Shown here one piece after another: positions 1-8,626 of a DNA stretch of 64,000 bases; within the stretch, counting starts at the first letter, position 1; each line of letters starts with the position of its first letter. The DNA lies in contig LR134353.1 in NCBI GenBank assembly GCA_900637135.1, forward strand, positions 2,480,001 to 2,544,000. Direction: 5' to 3'. The translations under genes and the position numbers were made by a program. Below the pieces are notes generated by a model. It had not been told where the DNA came from. It was given only the letters and a program-made list of their open reading frames with translations, and ran no database searches. The DNA comes from Mycolicibacterium flavescens. Its GTDB lineage: Bacteria > Actinomycetota > Actinomycetes > Mycobacteriales > Mycobacteriaceae.

Positions 1-3000
1 AGCGCAACTTCGACGCGGTGAGCCTCCTAGAAGCGGTCTGCAACTCCAAAGCCGTGGTCATCACCACCGAAGAAGGCGATGTCGACGCCCAAGCGACGTT
101 CGCCGCGCAAGCCAAGTGCGCCAAGATCACCGAGGAGTTCACCCGCTGGCTGTGGTCAGACGACGAGCGCCGCGACACCCTGGTTACCGAATACAACCGA
201 CGCTTCAACTCGCTGCGCGCCCCGGTCTATGACGGCAGCCAGCTGCGGCTGCCGGGCCTCTCCGACCACTTCACTCCGCACTACTACCAGCGCAACGCCG
301 TCGCCCGCATCACCAACGAGCCCTCCACCCTGCTCGACCACGTGGTTGGCGCCGGGAAAACGGGCACGATGCTCATGGCCGCGATGGAGCTGCGCCGCCT
401 GGGCCTGGTCCGCCAGCCCTGGATTGTGGTGCCCAACCACATCATTGAGCAAGTAGGACGCGAAGCCAAGCAGTGGTATCCGGCCGCCAACGTCCTGCTC
501 GGCTCCTCAGCCACCAACGCCGAAGGGCGCCGGCGGTTCATCGCCCAGAGCGCTGCCAGCGAGTGGGACATGGTAATCGTGCCGCAATCGGCGTTCACCG
601 CCATCAGCGTGTCCAACGATGTGCGCACCGCCTACGCCGAACGCCAGCTCGACGAGCTGCGGGCCCAGTTGCAGAACGCGACCGTCGAGCGCAGTCAGAA
701 GGCCATCATGCGGGCCATCAAGTCTGCCCAGGCACGCCTGGAGAAATTGATGGCCGCCGAAACCAAAGACCTTGGACTGCGTTTCGAGGAATCAGGATGT
801 GACTACCTCCTGATTGACGAGGCGCACATGTACAAGAACAAGCAGCGTGTCTGCAACATCGAGGAGCTGTCGTGCGCGACCGCCGCTCAACGCGCTGAGG
901 ACCTCAGCCTCAAACTCGACGTGCTGCGCGAGCGCCGTCACGACGAAGCCCGGGCCCGCGGCATTCCTGAGCACGCCGTCGTCGAGCGCGTGGCCACCTT
1001 CGCCACCGGCACCCCGATCGCCAACTCCCTGGGCGAGCTGTTCGTGATGCAGAACTACTTGCGCCCCGACCTGCTGCAGGCAGCCGGTGTATCCGACCTC
1101 GGCGACTGGGGTGCGGCGTTCACCGCCACCCACACCAGCATCGAAGTCAACGCCACCGGCACCAAACTGCGGCCGGTCACCCGCGTCGCCAAGTACACCA
1201 ACCTGCCCGAGCTGCTCGCACTGACAAACGCCTATACCGATGTCGTCACCCGCGACCAGGTGCCCGTGCAGCTGCCCGAGCTGCGCACCGGCGCCCGCCA
1301 GATCGTCAGCCTTCAACCCGATGTCGAGGTCGTCGACTTCATTGCCGACCTCGGTTGGCGGGCCGACCATCTCGACGCGCGAAAGCCGCAGCGTGACAAC
1401 ATCCTCAAGATCAGTAACGACGGCCGCAACGCGTCCCTCGACCCCAGGATGGCCCACCTCGGCGCACCCACCCACAGCCGAGCCGCCGAGGTCGCCGAAC
1501 GCGCCATGGGCGTGCAACGCCGGCTGGCGGATCGCCAGTACCGAGACCGAGACACCGGCGAACTGCTCCCGACCCGGGGCCCGCTGCAGCTCATGTTCTG
1601 CGACCGCGGCACCCCCTCGAAGGATCCACGCCAGTTCACCATCTACCAAGCCATCAAAGACGAACTTGTCGCCCGCGGAATGCCCGCAGAATCCATCCGG
1701 TTCGTCCACGAAGCCCGTACCCACGCACAGCTCAAAGCCCTGTTCGCGCAATGCAACCGCGGCGACGTCTCAGTCCTCATCGGTAGCACCGAGAAGATGG
1801 GCACCGGCACTAACGTGCAATCCCGGCTGGCCGCCCTGCACCACGTCGACGTCCCCTGGCGTCCGGCCGACCTGGAGCAGCGCGAAGGCCGAATCCAGCG
1901 CCAAGGCAACCAAAACGATGAAATCGACATCTTCAACTACGTCACCGAATCCAGCTACGACACCGTGATGTGGCAGCGTGTCCAAGCCAAGTCGCTGTTC
2001 ATCGAGCAGATCCGCCGCAACGAAGTCCTCGATTCCGAAATCGAAGACCTCGGTGGCGGAGACATCGGCGCCGCGGCCGCCGAAACGAAGGCCATCGCCA
2101 CCGGTGATCCCCGGTACCTTCGCCAGGTCGAACTCGACGACACCGTGCGCCGCCTCAGCGCCCTGGACCGGGCTCACCAGCAGTCGGTGCGCAACCGAGA
2201 CTGGCAGGTCCGCGTCCTTGAACGCGCGATTCCGGCCAAGCAGGCCGACATCGAGGCCCTGGCACCCGTGGCCCAGGCCGCCGCTGACCGCGGCGACGCA
2301 CCGCACCGCATCGTCGTCGGCGCCGACACCTTCACCGATCGCACCGATGCCGCCGCCGCCCTCACCGCGGCTTGCCGGCGGGCCTACATGGCCGGCAAGG
2401 ATCGCGGCGCCTCGCGCTACGAGCCGATCGGAGCCGCCATCAACGGCGTCGAGGTCCTGGGCGCCCGCGACCTCACCCACGACATGCTGCTCCTCAAATT
2501 GGACGTACCCTCGCGCACCACCGAGATCGACGGCGCTGAACTGCTGGCCGCCGGATCGGCTCTCGGGCTTGACGTGTCCGGGCCCAAACAGCTGGGGTTG
2601 CTGCGCCGCGTCGAAAATCTCTACACCGGACTGCCCGACCACCATGTCCGCCTGCAGCGCGAACAGGACCGCCAGAGCGAGGAACTCGACGACCTGTTGG
2701 CGAATCCGCCGGCCCCGTTCGAGCAGCGCAGCGAATTGGAAGCCAAGCAGGCCGAGCTGTCCGCACTGACGTTGGAACTGCGGATGGCCGCCGAGAGCCC
2801 CGAGGCGAAGGCGCGCGCCGAAGCCGCCAGTCAGCGGATGAAGATGCGCGGCCGTGAACCGGGGTGGAGTCTGACGCTCAACCCCACGCCGGCGCTGGTC
2901 GAAGAACTCGGCTACCCCAACGCCGACGCGGTGCGCCGCGCCGTGCGTATTCGGGAACGGATGGCGCTTGAACACCACCAACGCGATATCGCTCCCCGCG

Positions 3001-3047
3001 ACCACGACCGCACCCGCGACGAGGACGGTCCCAGCCTGGGCCACTAA
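1..3047 (+). CDS. C-terminal part of giant DEAD/SNF2-type helicase (mobile-element methylase-helicase), 5' truncated by window
   Basis: The reading frame is open from the first bases, so the gene enters from outside the window; the GTG at 18 is only the first in-window start codon. Counting from there, a Walker A-like VVGAGKTGTM lies near residue 109, a Walker B/DEAH motif LLIDEAHMYKN near 265, and a C-terminal helicase lobe ends in QREGRIQRQG (motif VI) near 635. A coiled-coil-rich tail of about 350 residues follows. This layout is that of the very large N6-methylase/helicase proteins carried by actinobacterial plasmids and integrative elements, where the methylase part sits N-terminally. 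That part would be upstream of the window and is not seen. Likely role: ATP-driven DNA remodelling linked to element maintenance or defence. The helicase assignment is firm; the methylase fusion is inference. Confidence 0.85.
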   Translation, partial: RNFDAVSLLEAVCNSKAVVITTEEGDVDAQATFAAQAKCAKITEEFTRWLWSDDERRDTLVTEYNRRFNSLRAPVYDGSQLRLPGLSDHFTPHYYQRNAVARITNEPSTLLDHVVGAGKTGTMLMAAMELRRLGLVRQPWIVVPNHIIEQVGREAKQWYPAANVLLGSSATNAEGRRRFIAQSAASEWDMVIVPQSAFTAISVSNDVRTAYAERQLDELRAQLQNATVERSQKAIMRAIKSAQARLEKLMAAETKDLGLRFEESGCDYLLIDEAHMYKNKQRVCNIEELSCATAAQRAEDLSLKLDVLRERRHDEARARGIPEHAVVERVATFATGTPIANSLGELFVMQNYLRPDLLQAAGVSDLGDWGAAFTATHTSIEVNATGTKLRPVTRVAKYTNLPELLALTNAYTDVVTRDQVPVQLPELRTGARQIVSLQPDVEVVDFIADLGWRADHLDARKPQRDNILKISNDGRNASLDPRMAHLGAPTHSRAAEVAERAMGVQRRLADRQYRDRDTGELLPTRGPLQLMFCDRGTPSKDPRQFTIYQAIKDELVARGMPAESIRFVHEARTHAQLKALFAQCNRGDVSVLIGSTEKMGTGTNVQSRLAALHHVDVPWRPADLEQREGRIQRQGNQNDEIDIFNYVTESSYDTVMWQRVQAKSLFIEQIRRNEVLDSEIEDLGGGDIGAAAAETKAIATGDPRYLRQVELDDTVRRLSALDRAHQQSVRNRDWQVRVLERAIPAKQADIEALAPVAQAAADRGDAPHRIVVGADTFTDRTDAAAALTAACRRAYMAGKDRGASRYEPIGAAINGVEVLGARDLTHDMLLLKLDVPSRTTEIDGAELLAAGSALGLDVSGPKQLGLLRRVENLYTGLPDHHVRLQREQDRQSEELDDLLANPPAPFEQRSELEAKQAELSALTLELRMAAESPEAKARAEAASQRMKMRGREPGWSLTLNPTPALVEELGYPNADAVRRAVRIRERMALEHHQRDIAPRDHDRTRDEDGPSLGH

Positions 3048-3093
3048 GCACCCATATGGGCGCTAGGGGGATATGGGTTGGTCGGGGCCAGGC

Positions 3094-3957
3094 CTACAAG
3101 ATGCTCGGCGGGATTGCGGGCCCGACATTCGGTCCTGGGCCGGCACCACCGGGATCGATGGGCTCCCACCAATCGTCCTCGTCGTCGGTCCACGGGTCCC
3201 CAAAGTTGGGGCCGCTGGCCAGCTCGAACTGCTGGCCGACAGTCTGAAAGTTTGACGCGAGCCGCGTCGACATCTCCTGAGCATTGCTGGCGACCTGCTT
3301 GGCCTCGGAGGCCTTGCGGTCCAGGAACTCAGCGAGCTGTTCGCGGCCGGCGGCGGTGCCCAGGGTCGGCTGCATCGCGGCAATGCCCAACTGGATCTCT
3401 TGCTGAATCCGCTGCAGCTGCGCCTTGGACTGCGCATCGGCGGTGTGTGCGTCGGTGATGTTTTGCGCCAACCCCTGATCAGCCTGATTCAGAGCATCGC
3501 GCGTCTTGCGCAGCGAAGCGTCGGTCGCGTCGGCTTCCTCAGCACCCTTGCCTGTCCAACCCGCCGGCCGAACCGAGCCCGGGGGATAGGGCCGGTGGTC
3601 AGGCACCCACACCCCCGACCCATCCGGCGACTCTGTGTACCTCGGGCCCATGGGATAGTTCGGGGGCCCCAGCTCACCAGGAGGCTTGAGGATCACGCCG
3701 CCGTCGTCGTGAATCCCGTCGAGTGTCGAGCGCGGCATCCCCGACGAGGTGTTCATGTCCTGCTCGGGGATGTAGGGCGGGTACTGCGGCACCTCCGGGG
3801 CGACGCCATCAGGGCCAGGAATCTGTGGGTAGTAACTCGGGTACGGGTATGGCGGCAGGGTTGGGTCCGGCGTCGGCGTATCCAGCGGCGGGTTGAAGCC
3901 GCCCAGCCCGCCGATACCCGTCATCAGGTCGTTGACCTGCTGTTCCCAGAAACCCAC
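3094..3957 (-). CDS. Proline-rich DUF4226-type protein
   Basis: A 287-aa protein starting at GTG 3957. Residues 20-140 are rich in Pro, Tyr and Gly (repeated PYP/PPY motifs). Residues 145-245 form a long charged helical domain (RKTRDALNQADQGLAQNITDAH onward) that I recognise as DUF4226-like, a domain found mainly in mycobacteria, for example in the Rv3899c family. There is no signal peptide. The family often occurs around type VII secretion genes and on mycobacterial plasmids, but no ESX component is visible here. It converges on the helicase gene, with only about 46 bases between the two stops. Function is unknown; an ESX-secreted or cell-envelope role would be a guess. Confidence 0.7.
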   Translation of the reverse strand: MGFWEQQVNDLMTGIGGLGGFNPPLDTPTPDPTLPPYPYPSYYPQIPGPDGVAPEVPQYPPYIPEQDMNTSSGMPRSTLDGIHDDGGVILKPPGELGPPNYPMGPRYTESPDGSGVWVPDHRPYPPGSVRPAGWTGKGAEEADATDASLRKTRDALNQADQGLAQNITDAHTADAQSKAQLQRIQQEIQLGIAAMQPTLGTAAGREQLAEFLDRKASEAKQVASNAQEMSTRLASNFQTVGQQFELASGPNFGDPWTDDEDDWWEPIDPGGAGPGPNVGPAIPPSIL

Positions 3958-4047
3958 GCCAACGAAGATAGGCGCATCCTGGTGGCCTCGCTACCACCAG
4001 CGCGTACTTTGCCGCCGAATCGGCCGGTTTTGCCTCACACGGCTCGG

Positions 4048-5847
4048 TCAGGTGAGGTCAAGCAGGTCGGCCAACTCATCGTCACCGCGACCACGAAGGA
4101 CCGCGCCGACGTCTTCCGGCCGGCACTCCAGCGCGGCCGCGAGCGCGGATGCGGGCTTCCGCACCGCGTGGCCGAGCAGCTTTTGCAGCCGAGTTTTGGC
4201 GCCGTCTTCGGCCGTGAAGCGGACCACCTCGAGGGACGCATCGTCGCCCCTGAACGCCAACACCAAGGTGTCACCGGCAGTAGCGCCGAGAGCCAAGGCG
4301 TGGGTGCGGAGCGAGCCGATGCTGGCACCAGTTGTCGATGCCAGTCGCCACGACAGGGTGACCGGTCCGTGTGTGCCGGTGAATGTTCGCTGCTGGCCGG
4401 GGGAGACGCCGGCGGCGTCGGCCACCACCGGGTGGACGGTCTGCCCCGATCCGCGCAGGACTTCTGAGGTGACGAGCTGGGCTACGCGAATCTCGTTGGG
4501 TCCGTTGCGGAAAACGCCGCGAACGGTGTTCAGCCGCGGCAGCGTGGGCCACCCATCAGCCTTGGTCCGTCGTCGTGCGACACCCTTCTCTAAGACGAAC
4601 ACCAGCGTGCCTAGATAGGAACGGATCGACGATTCGGTGATGTCTGGGTACCGCGCCCGAAGCTCCTCGATGAGGGCACTGGTGCTGGCTTTGCCGCCGG
4701 CGGCGTCGATGTACTCGCCGATCGCGTGGACGATGTTGACGTACTCACCAACCCCCCACTTCCGCAGCCCCCACGTGCTTCGGCTCGTGCGGACAAAGCG
4801 GCGGTCGTGTTTCGACAGAACCGCTTTGACGCGCTCCAGGCTGATGCCCATAGAGTCCGCGAGTCCCAGGGTGGCATGGATGGTCTCAGCGGTCGCCGGG
4901 GTTCCCAAGACCTGCAGTGCCGCAATAGCCATGTTGGCGGCGGTATCGCCTGACCAACGCACCCACAGATCGCCGAACCGGCGAAGGTCGGCCTGGCTTT
5001 CGAGATAGGACAGGGCAACACCGGTCGGCATTCCCAGGCTCGTCAATGCGTGGAGCAGCGCATCGGTGGTGGGGGCGACGTCACGGGCGTGGAACATGCC
5101 GTCGACTGCAGCGGCCACCAGCGAGCGGGATCCCCCGGGGGGTGAGGTGTTCTCGATCCAGTCGCCGCGGCGGCCATAGGGGCCGGCGATGTGAAGAAGG
5201 ACGGCGGCGGCCTGGCCAGTAGGGTCCAAGCCCAGGCGGCGCAGTTCGAGGTCGGCAGTGGTCGCGGGAAGGTAGGGGCCCAAGCGTCGCCGCATTTCGT
5301 CGGCGTGCTCCCCAACTTCCTGATGTGCGGGATCGTTGAGCAACTCGGCGAACCGCGCCCGGGCCCGCGGCAGGTTGCGGCCCACCGAGGCGGCGTGCAC
5401 CCCGAGACGGTCGGCGACGGCGTGCTGAGGAATGGGGTCGAGCGCCCAGACCTGCGCGGCGAGAATCTCACGGTCGAAGTCGTCGAGCTGGTCGACCAGG
5501 CGGGTCACTGCTGCATCGGCGCCGACTCGGCCGGCGGCCAAGGTGTCGTGCCGAACCTGCACGGCACGCTGGGCGGCCTCGATTAGTGCACGAACCGCGG
5601 AGGCGCCCAGTTTCGGCCGCAGGAGCAATGCCTGGGGGGTGAGGTCCGCCAGGTCTGCCCAGCGGGGGTATTCCTCGGCGTAGGCGCCTAGCCGCCTCGG
5701 CAGCCGCGCGTAGGGAATGGTGAACGCGCCAATGCTGTCGAAGCCCGCGACGAGATCCCGCAGACGCGTACTCAAAATCGTCTGGTTGCGCCACCAGTCC
5801 GGATCGAGAATCTCGTCGAGATCCGTCCGGGCGTTCTGCCCCCTCAT
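4048..5847 (-). CDS. Sigma-region-4/HTH multidomain regulator-like protein, 599 aa
   Basis: I place the start at ATG 5847 because it forms an ATGA overlap with the stop of the upstream gene; the longer frame to 5958 would overlap that gene by over 100 bases. Residues about 60-90 (LTPQALLLRPKLGASAVRAL) resemble the helix-hairpin-helix of an RNA polymerase alpha C-terminal domain. Residues about 110-165 resemble a sigma-70 region 4 helix-turn-helix (DDFDREILAAQVWAL, then HAVADRLGVHAASVGRNL). The middle holds winged-helix-like stretches (ETIHATLGLADSMGISLERVKAVL). The C-terminal 150 residues match nothing I recognise. It is the last gene of a coupled operon beginning with a toxin-antitoxin pair. 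Likely a DNA-binding regulator, not a classical sigma factor, since no region 2 is seen. Confidence 0.65.
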   Translation of the reverse strand: MRGQNARTDLDEILDPDWWRNQTILSTRLRDLVAGFDSIGAFTIPYARLPRRLGAYAEEYPRWADLADLTPQALLLRPKLGASAVRALIEAAQRAVQVRHDTLAAGRVGADAAVTRLVDQLDDFDREILAAQVWALDPIPQHAVADRLGVHAASVGRNLPRARARFAELLNDPAHQEVGEHADEMRRRLGPYLPATTADLELRRLGLDPTGQAAAVLLHIAGPYGRRGDWIENTSPPGGSRSLVAAAVDGMFHARDVAPTTDALLHALTSLGMPTGVALSYLESQADLRRFGDLWVRWSGDTAANMAIAALQVLGTPATAETIHATLGLADSMGISLERVKAVLSKHDRRFVRTSRSTWGLRKWGVGEYVNIVHAIGEYIDAAGGKASTSALIEELRARYPDITESSIRSYLGTLVFVLEKGVARRRTKADGWPTLPRLNTVRGVFRNGPNEIRVAQLVTSEVLRGSGQTVHPVVADAAGVSPGQQRTFTGTHGPVTLSWRLASTTGASIGSLRTHALALGATAGDTLVLAFRGDDASLEVVRFTAEDGAKTRLQKLLGHAVRKPASALAAALECRPEDVGAVLRGRGDDELADLLDLT

Positions 5848-6419
5848 GCTGGCCGCGATGTCGCCCACTGCGACACGTCGGGTGGGTGCTGGTGTTGTGG
5901 GGTACCGATACCGTCGTGCCAGGCGCTGAGGCTGCAGCTCGTGTGGTTGATCACGCATGCGCTATTGGGGTGCGTGACAGGATTCTCGGCCCAGCCGATG
6001 GCAGTGAGGTTGTCGTAGGTCGCGTTCACCAGCCGGTCGGTCAAATGCGTTCCGACGCAGACCAACTCAGTGACTGCTAGGGCAGTCGTGGGGTGGGCAA
6101 TCCAGGTGTCGGGCTCGATGATGTCGAGCGCCCACAGCACGACGCTGCCCTCCCCGGCGTTGCGCAGCGCTTTGCCGATGTTGGCGAGCACGGTCAGCTC
6201 GTTGGTGCGGTGAGGGCCAAAGGCGTGAGGTGAGGTGTCGAGCCATTCTGCCAGGTCGATGCGGGCCCATATCCGAGCCGAGGACAACTCTGGCGAGCGC
6301 CGACACCCTGGTCGTGGAGGCCACCCGGCGGACGCAACAAAGTCGATGCGCGAGTACAGCGTTTCCGACAGCCCAATGTCGCGAAGCTTCTGTGCGGCAA
6401 TCTGTTCCGGTGCAGTCAC
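5844..6419 (-). CDS. Hypothetical protein of coupled operon, 191 aa
   Basis: Start is taken at GTG 6419, two bases after the stop of the preceding gene, and the stop overlaps the start of the 599-aa regulator (ATGA). The longer frame reaching 6665 runs antiparallel to no motif and overlaps the upstream gene out of frame, so it is not used. The protein is mixed alpha/beta with no signal peptide or membrane segment. It contains several Cys and His near the C-terminus (ACVINHTSCSLSAWHDG) that could bind metal. I do not recognise the family. Tight coupling on both sides argues that it is real and works with its neighbours. Confidence 0.55.
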   Translation of the reverse strand: MTAPEQIAAQKLRDIGLSETLYSRIDFVASAGWPPRPGCRRSPELSSARIWARIDLAEWLDTSPHAFGPHRTNELTVLANIGKALRNAGEGSVVLWALDIIEPDTWIAHPTTALAVTELVCVGTHLTDRLVNATYDNLTAIGWAENPVTHPNSACVINHTSCSLSAWHDGIGTPQHQHPPDVSQWATSRPA

Positions 6420-6421
6420 GG

Positions 6422-7078
6422 CTATGAGCTCCGCGTGGGTGCGATGCGGTGGCGGTACCGGTCGGGGAGGTACGCGCGATGGGCAGGACCGAATTGCCCT
6501 GCGTCGAAGACGACCAGCTGGCCTGTCCGCCGGCGCCCGAGCGTCCACCCGTCGACATCGGTCCACCACGGGTTGGCCAGGAGTTCCTCGTCGGTCAGAT
6601 CGTCTGGCTCGACGACCGTGACGCGCTCCATCTCTAGGACACGAACGCCCGCAACGTAGGTCCACCGCGCGGGCGCGACGGGTGCCGCGATCGCCGCCGC
6701 AGCCTCAAGGTTGGACGTGGCCTCACCGTCAGGATTCATCGCGAGTTTCCATACGGACTCTGCCCCGATGATCACAATGCGCTGGGAGCCGGCGTCGAAG
6801 TCGTATCCGGTGTCGGCGCCGAGTGCCACCAGGACCGTCAGCGCGTCCTTGGTGAGCCTGTCGACGGGCTTGGTCGTGTGCCCTCGCCGTAGCGCGAGCC
6901 ACACACAGAACGCCTGCAGTTCGATGATGCTCAGGCCCGCCAGCGCTTCGTCGGTGAGCCTCGCTGATGGATGGTAGATCTGCTCGATCCGCTTCAACAG
7001 CATTCCCACGTTGGGGGCTTCGATCGCCTGGTCGATCCGATGGACCGGCCCAGGACCTGTAGTCGACGTCGTTGGCAT
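6422..7078 (-). CDS. Hypothetical protein of coupled operon, about 218 aa
   Basis: ATG 7078 lies 11 bases after the stop of the thermonuclease gene; an in-frame ATG at 7123, inside that gene, is the alternative and adds 15 residues. The N-terminal half is helical (LLKRIEQIYHPSARLTDEALAGLSIIELQAFCVWLALRRGH). The C-terminal half is beta-rich with acidic loops (VVEPDDLTDEELLANPWW). There is no signal peptide and no catalytic motif I can name. It sits between the nuclease and the 191-aa gene with almost no spacing, so co-translation is likely. Function unknown. Confidence 0.55.
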   Translation of the reverse strand: MPTTSTTGPGPVHRIDQAIEAPNVGMLLKRIEQIYHPSARLTDEALAGLSIIELQAFCVWLALRRGHTTKPVDRLTKDALTVLVALGADTGYDFDAGSQRIVIIGAESVWKLAMNPDGEATSNLEAAAAIAAPVAPARWTYVAGVRVLEMERVTVVEPDDLTDEELLANPWWTDVDGWTLGRRRTGQLVVFDAGQFGPAHRAYLPDRYRHRIAPTRSS

Positions 7079-7089
7079 AGTTCGTTGTG

Positions 7090-7875
7090 TCAGAGTGGAG
7101 TCGATTGGGTGTTGCCGTTGCATGGCGGTCCCCAGAGCCCGCGGCCAGCGGCGCGTGCCTGCTCCTCGGCGGCCATGATCTCGGGGTACCGGCTCACCGG
7201 CTTGCCCCCGTACACGTAGGGGCGGGCCATGCCGGCCGCCACCGCGGTGACGGCAAAGTCGCGCCCGTCAGCAAGTTCGACGTAGGCCAGGGTCCGGCCG
7301 TAGCGGTCGTGGGAGTCCTGCCCGGGGTCGGTGACGAGCGCGATGCGTTGCCCAGTGAGGGTGTCCGCCGCGAACCGCGCCGCCTCGGGGCCCCAGCATC
7401 CGACCGACCAGCCGGGCTTGTGCAGTTCCGGGGAATCGATGCCTAGAAGTCGCACGCGGAGGCGGCCGCGGGTGTCGTCGCGAACATCGAGTGTGTCTCC
7501 GTCTACAGCTCGGAGCACTGTTGCGCTCACCGCGGCGGGTGTGGCGTCCGCCGTTGGGGATGAGGGCGTGCAGGAGGTCGCGGCCGCGATCAGCCCGCAC
7601 GCTATGCCGAGGTGTGCTACCGCGGCCCGGCCGCGCTGCGGCGCAGGGGCTTTTGTTGCTGTATCGCGCTCGCAGCGAGGGGCGCCGGGCAGCGTGAAAC
7701 ATCTCTGCGCGCCGCGCCGAATGACATACCCGCGCCCACACGACGGACATAGCGGCCGGGCGGTGCCCTTGGGCGTCACGGCGCGCGGGTTATCGCCTGA
7801 TGTGGGTGCACGAAATGCCCACCGGGCTCCGCTGTAGTTGTTGCCTCGCCGCATGATTCGTTGCCCATCGTCCAT
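7090..7875 (-). CDS. Thermonuclease (SNase)-family protein with N-terminal Zn-ribbon and membrane/lipobox segment
   Basis: The C-terminal half (residues about 115-255) is a staphylococcal-nuclease fold with the three catalytic residues in place: Arg142 and Glu150 in RVRLLGIDSPE, and Arg194 in DRYGRTLAYVE. The N-terminus carries four cysteines (43, 46, 59, 68) resembling a zinc ribbon. A hydrophobic stretch around 87-101 follows, ending AATSC, which looks like a lipobox or a single membrane anchor. A zinc ribbon ahead of an anchored SNase domain is unusual; such nucleases are usually plain secreted lipoproteins. Its start overlaps the toxin stop (TAATG), making it third in the operon. Likely a Ca-dependent nuclease acting at or outside the membrane. 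Confidence 0.8.
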   Translation of the reverse strand: MDDGQRIMRRGNNYSGARWAFRAPTSGDNPRAVTPKGTARPLCPSCGRGYVIRRGAQRCFTLPGAPRCERDTATKAPAPQRGRAAVAHLGIACGLIAAATSCTPSSPTADATPAAVSATVLRAVDGDTLDVRDDTRGRLRVRLLGIDSPELHKPGWSVGCWGPEAARFAADTLTGQRIALVTDPGQDSHDRYGRTLAYVELADGRDFAVTAVAAGMARPYVYGGKPVSRYPEIMAAEEQARAAGRGLWGPPCNGNTQSTPL

Positions 7876-8186
7876 TAGGGAAGTGCGATTCGAAGTGCCT
7901 TGCTGATCTCCGCCATGGTCGATGGCGACAAGGTGCCCAACGATTCGGTCAGCTCATCGTGGTACAGCTGCACGATGTCATCGACCAAGACGAAGCCCAC
8001 CAGCGGATCAGCCGCGGTCAACGGCACGACCGTGGGGACGTGCGAGTGCTTGCTCGTAGTCGTAATCCGTGCCGCGAGAACGGTATCGAGGTTTCTGTTC
8101 CGCGAGTTGTTGCTCAGGATGACCCATGGCTTCGCGCCATGCCCGAGGTCCACCCGGTACGCCTGGCTGCGTAGCGCGCGGCTCAC
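7875..8186 (-). CDS. PemK/MazF-type toxin
   Basis: A 103-aa protein beginning at GTG 8186, overlapping the antitoxin stop in a GTGA. The N-terminal pattern, with a short basic strand followed by KPWVILSNNSRNRNLDTVLAARITTT and later VPTVVPL, is the CcdB/PemK beta-barrel. Members of this family are usually sequence-specific ribonucleases (MazF) or gyrase poisons. The order antitoxin then toxin with overlapping frames is typical. It is also coupled to the thermonuclease that follows, which is not typical and suggests that the pair serves a larger operon. Confidence 0.75.
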   Translation of the reverse strand: MSRALRSQAYRVDLGHGAKPWVILSNNSRNRNLDTVLAARITTTSKHSHVPTVVPLTAADPLVGFVLVDDIVQLYHDELTESLGTLSPSTMAEISKALRIALP

Positions 8187-8488
8187 TGACGCCCCTGGCC
8201 CCGGCGCGCATAGCGGTCCCGCGCGGTCCGGCGCTCAGCGTTAGACGGTTCGCTGTTGAACTCGGTCGCCAGCTCGGCGTAGCCGGCGTCGAGGACATGT
8301 TCCTGGAGGGCCTCGGCGCCCGCCTGGAGCAGCGCCCGCAACGCCGCGGCTTCCGACTTGATGTCGTCGACATCGTGCTGGCTGGCCCAGTGTCGCAACA
8401 CCTCGTACGCCGGCGATCCCTGATTCAGGTACGGGGCTATCACGGCCTCGTCGGAGTCGCCGAGGATGAGGCTCACACGCTTACTCAT
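8183..8488 (-). CDS. Antitoxin of PemK/MazF-type pair
   Basis: A 101-aa protein starting at ATG 8488; a second in-frame ATG at 8497 lies inside a palindrome that looks like the operator. The N-terminus (SKRVSLILGDSDEAVIAPYL) fits a ribbon-helix-helix-like DNA-binding strand. The rest is helical and acidic, ending in a basic tail. The stop overlaps the toxin start by four bases. Family assignment rests on size, position and overlap more than on a motif. Confidence 0.65.
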   Translation of the reverse strand: MSKRVSLILGDSDEAVIAPYLNQGSPAYEVLRHWASQHDVDDIKSEAAALRALLQAGAEALQEHVLDAGYAELATEFNSEPSNAERRTARDRYARRGQGRQ

Positions 8489-8489
8489 A

Positions 8490-8504
8490 GTGTACATATT
8501 ACAC
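8490..8504 (-). promoter_or_regulatory. Putative operator/promoter of the toxin-antitoxin operon
   Basis: The inverted repeat GTGTA-CATAT-TACAC sits directly before ATG 8488. On the minus strand it contains TAATAT seven bases before that ATG, a good -10 element placed so that the transcript would begin at or next to the start codon (leaderless, common in mycobacteria). A palindrome over a -10 is the expected site for antitoxin autorepression. Confidence 0.45.
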
Positions 8505-8626
8505 CACTATCAAGCGCATAGATAAGCGCAATTCTCGGCTCAGATGTGACGTATAGGCGGGAGCGGGTCGTTGGTTGGCGAGCGGGGTTGCGCGGCGCTG
8601 TCGGCCACCGCGGCGACAATGGCCTG

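Noticed and set aside
1770..3044. 424-codon frame antisense to the helicase
   Set aside because: Gly/Val-rich shadow without motif; the sense strand has clear helicase motifs.
3051..3060. Palindrome CCCATATGGG between helicase and DUF4226 genes
   Set aside because: Too short and without loop or T-run to be called a terminator; no other support.
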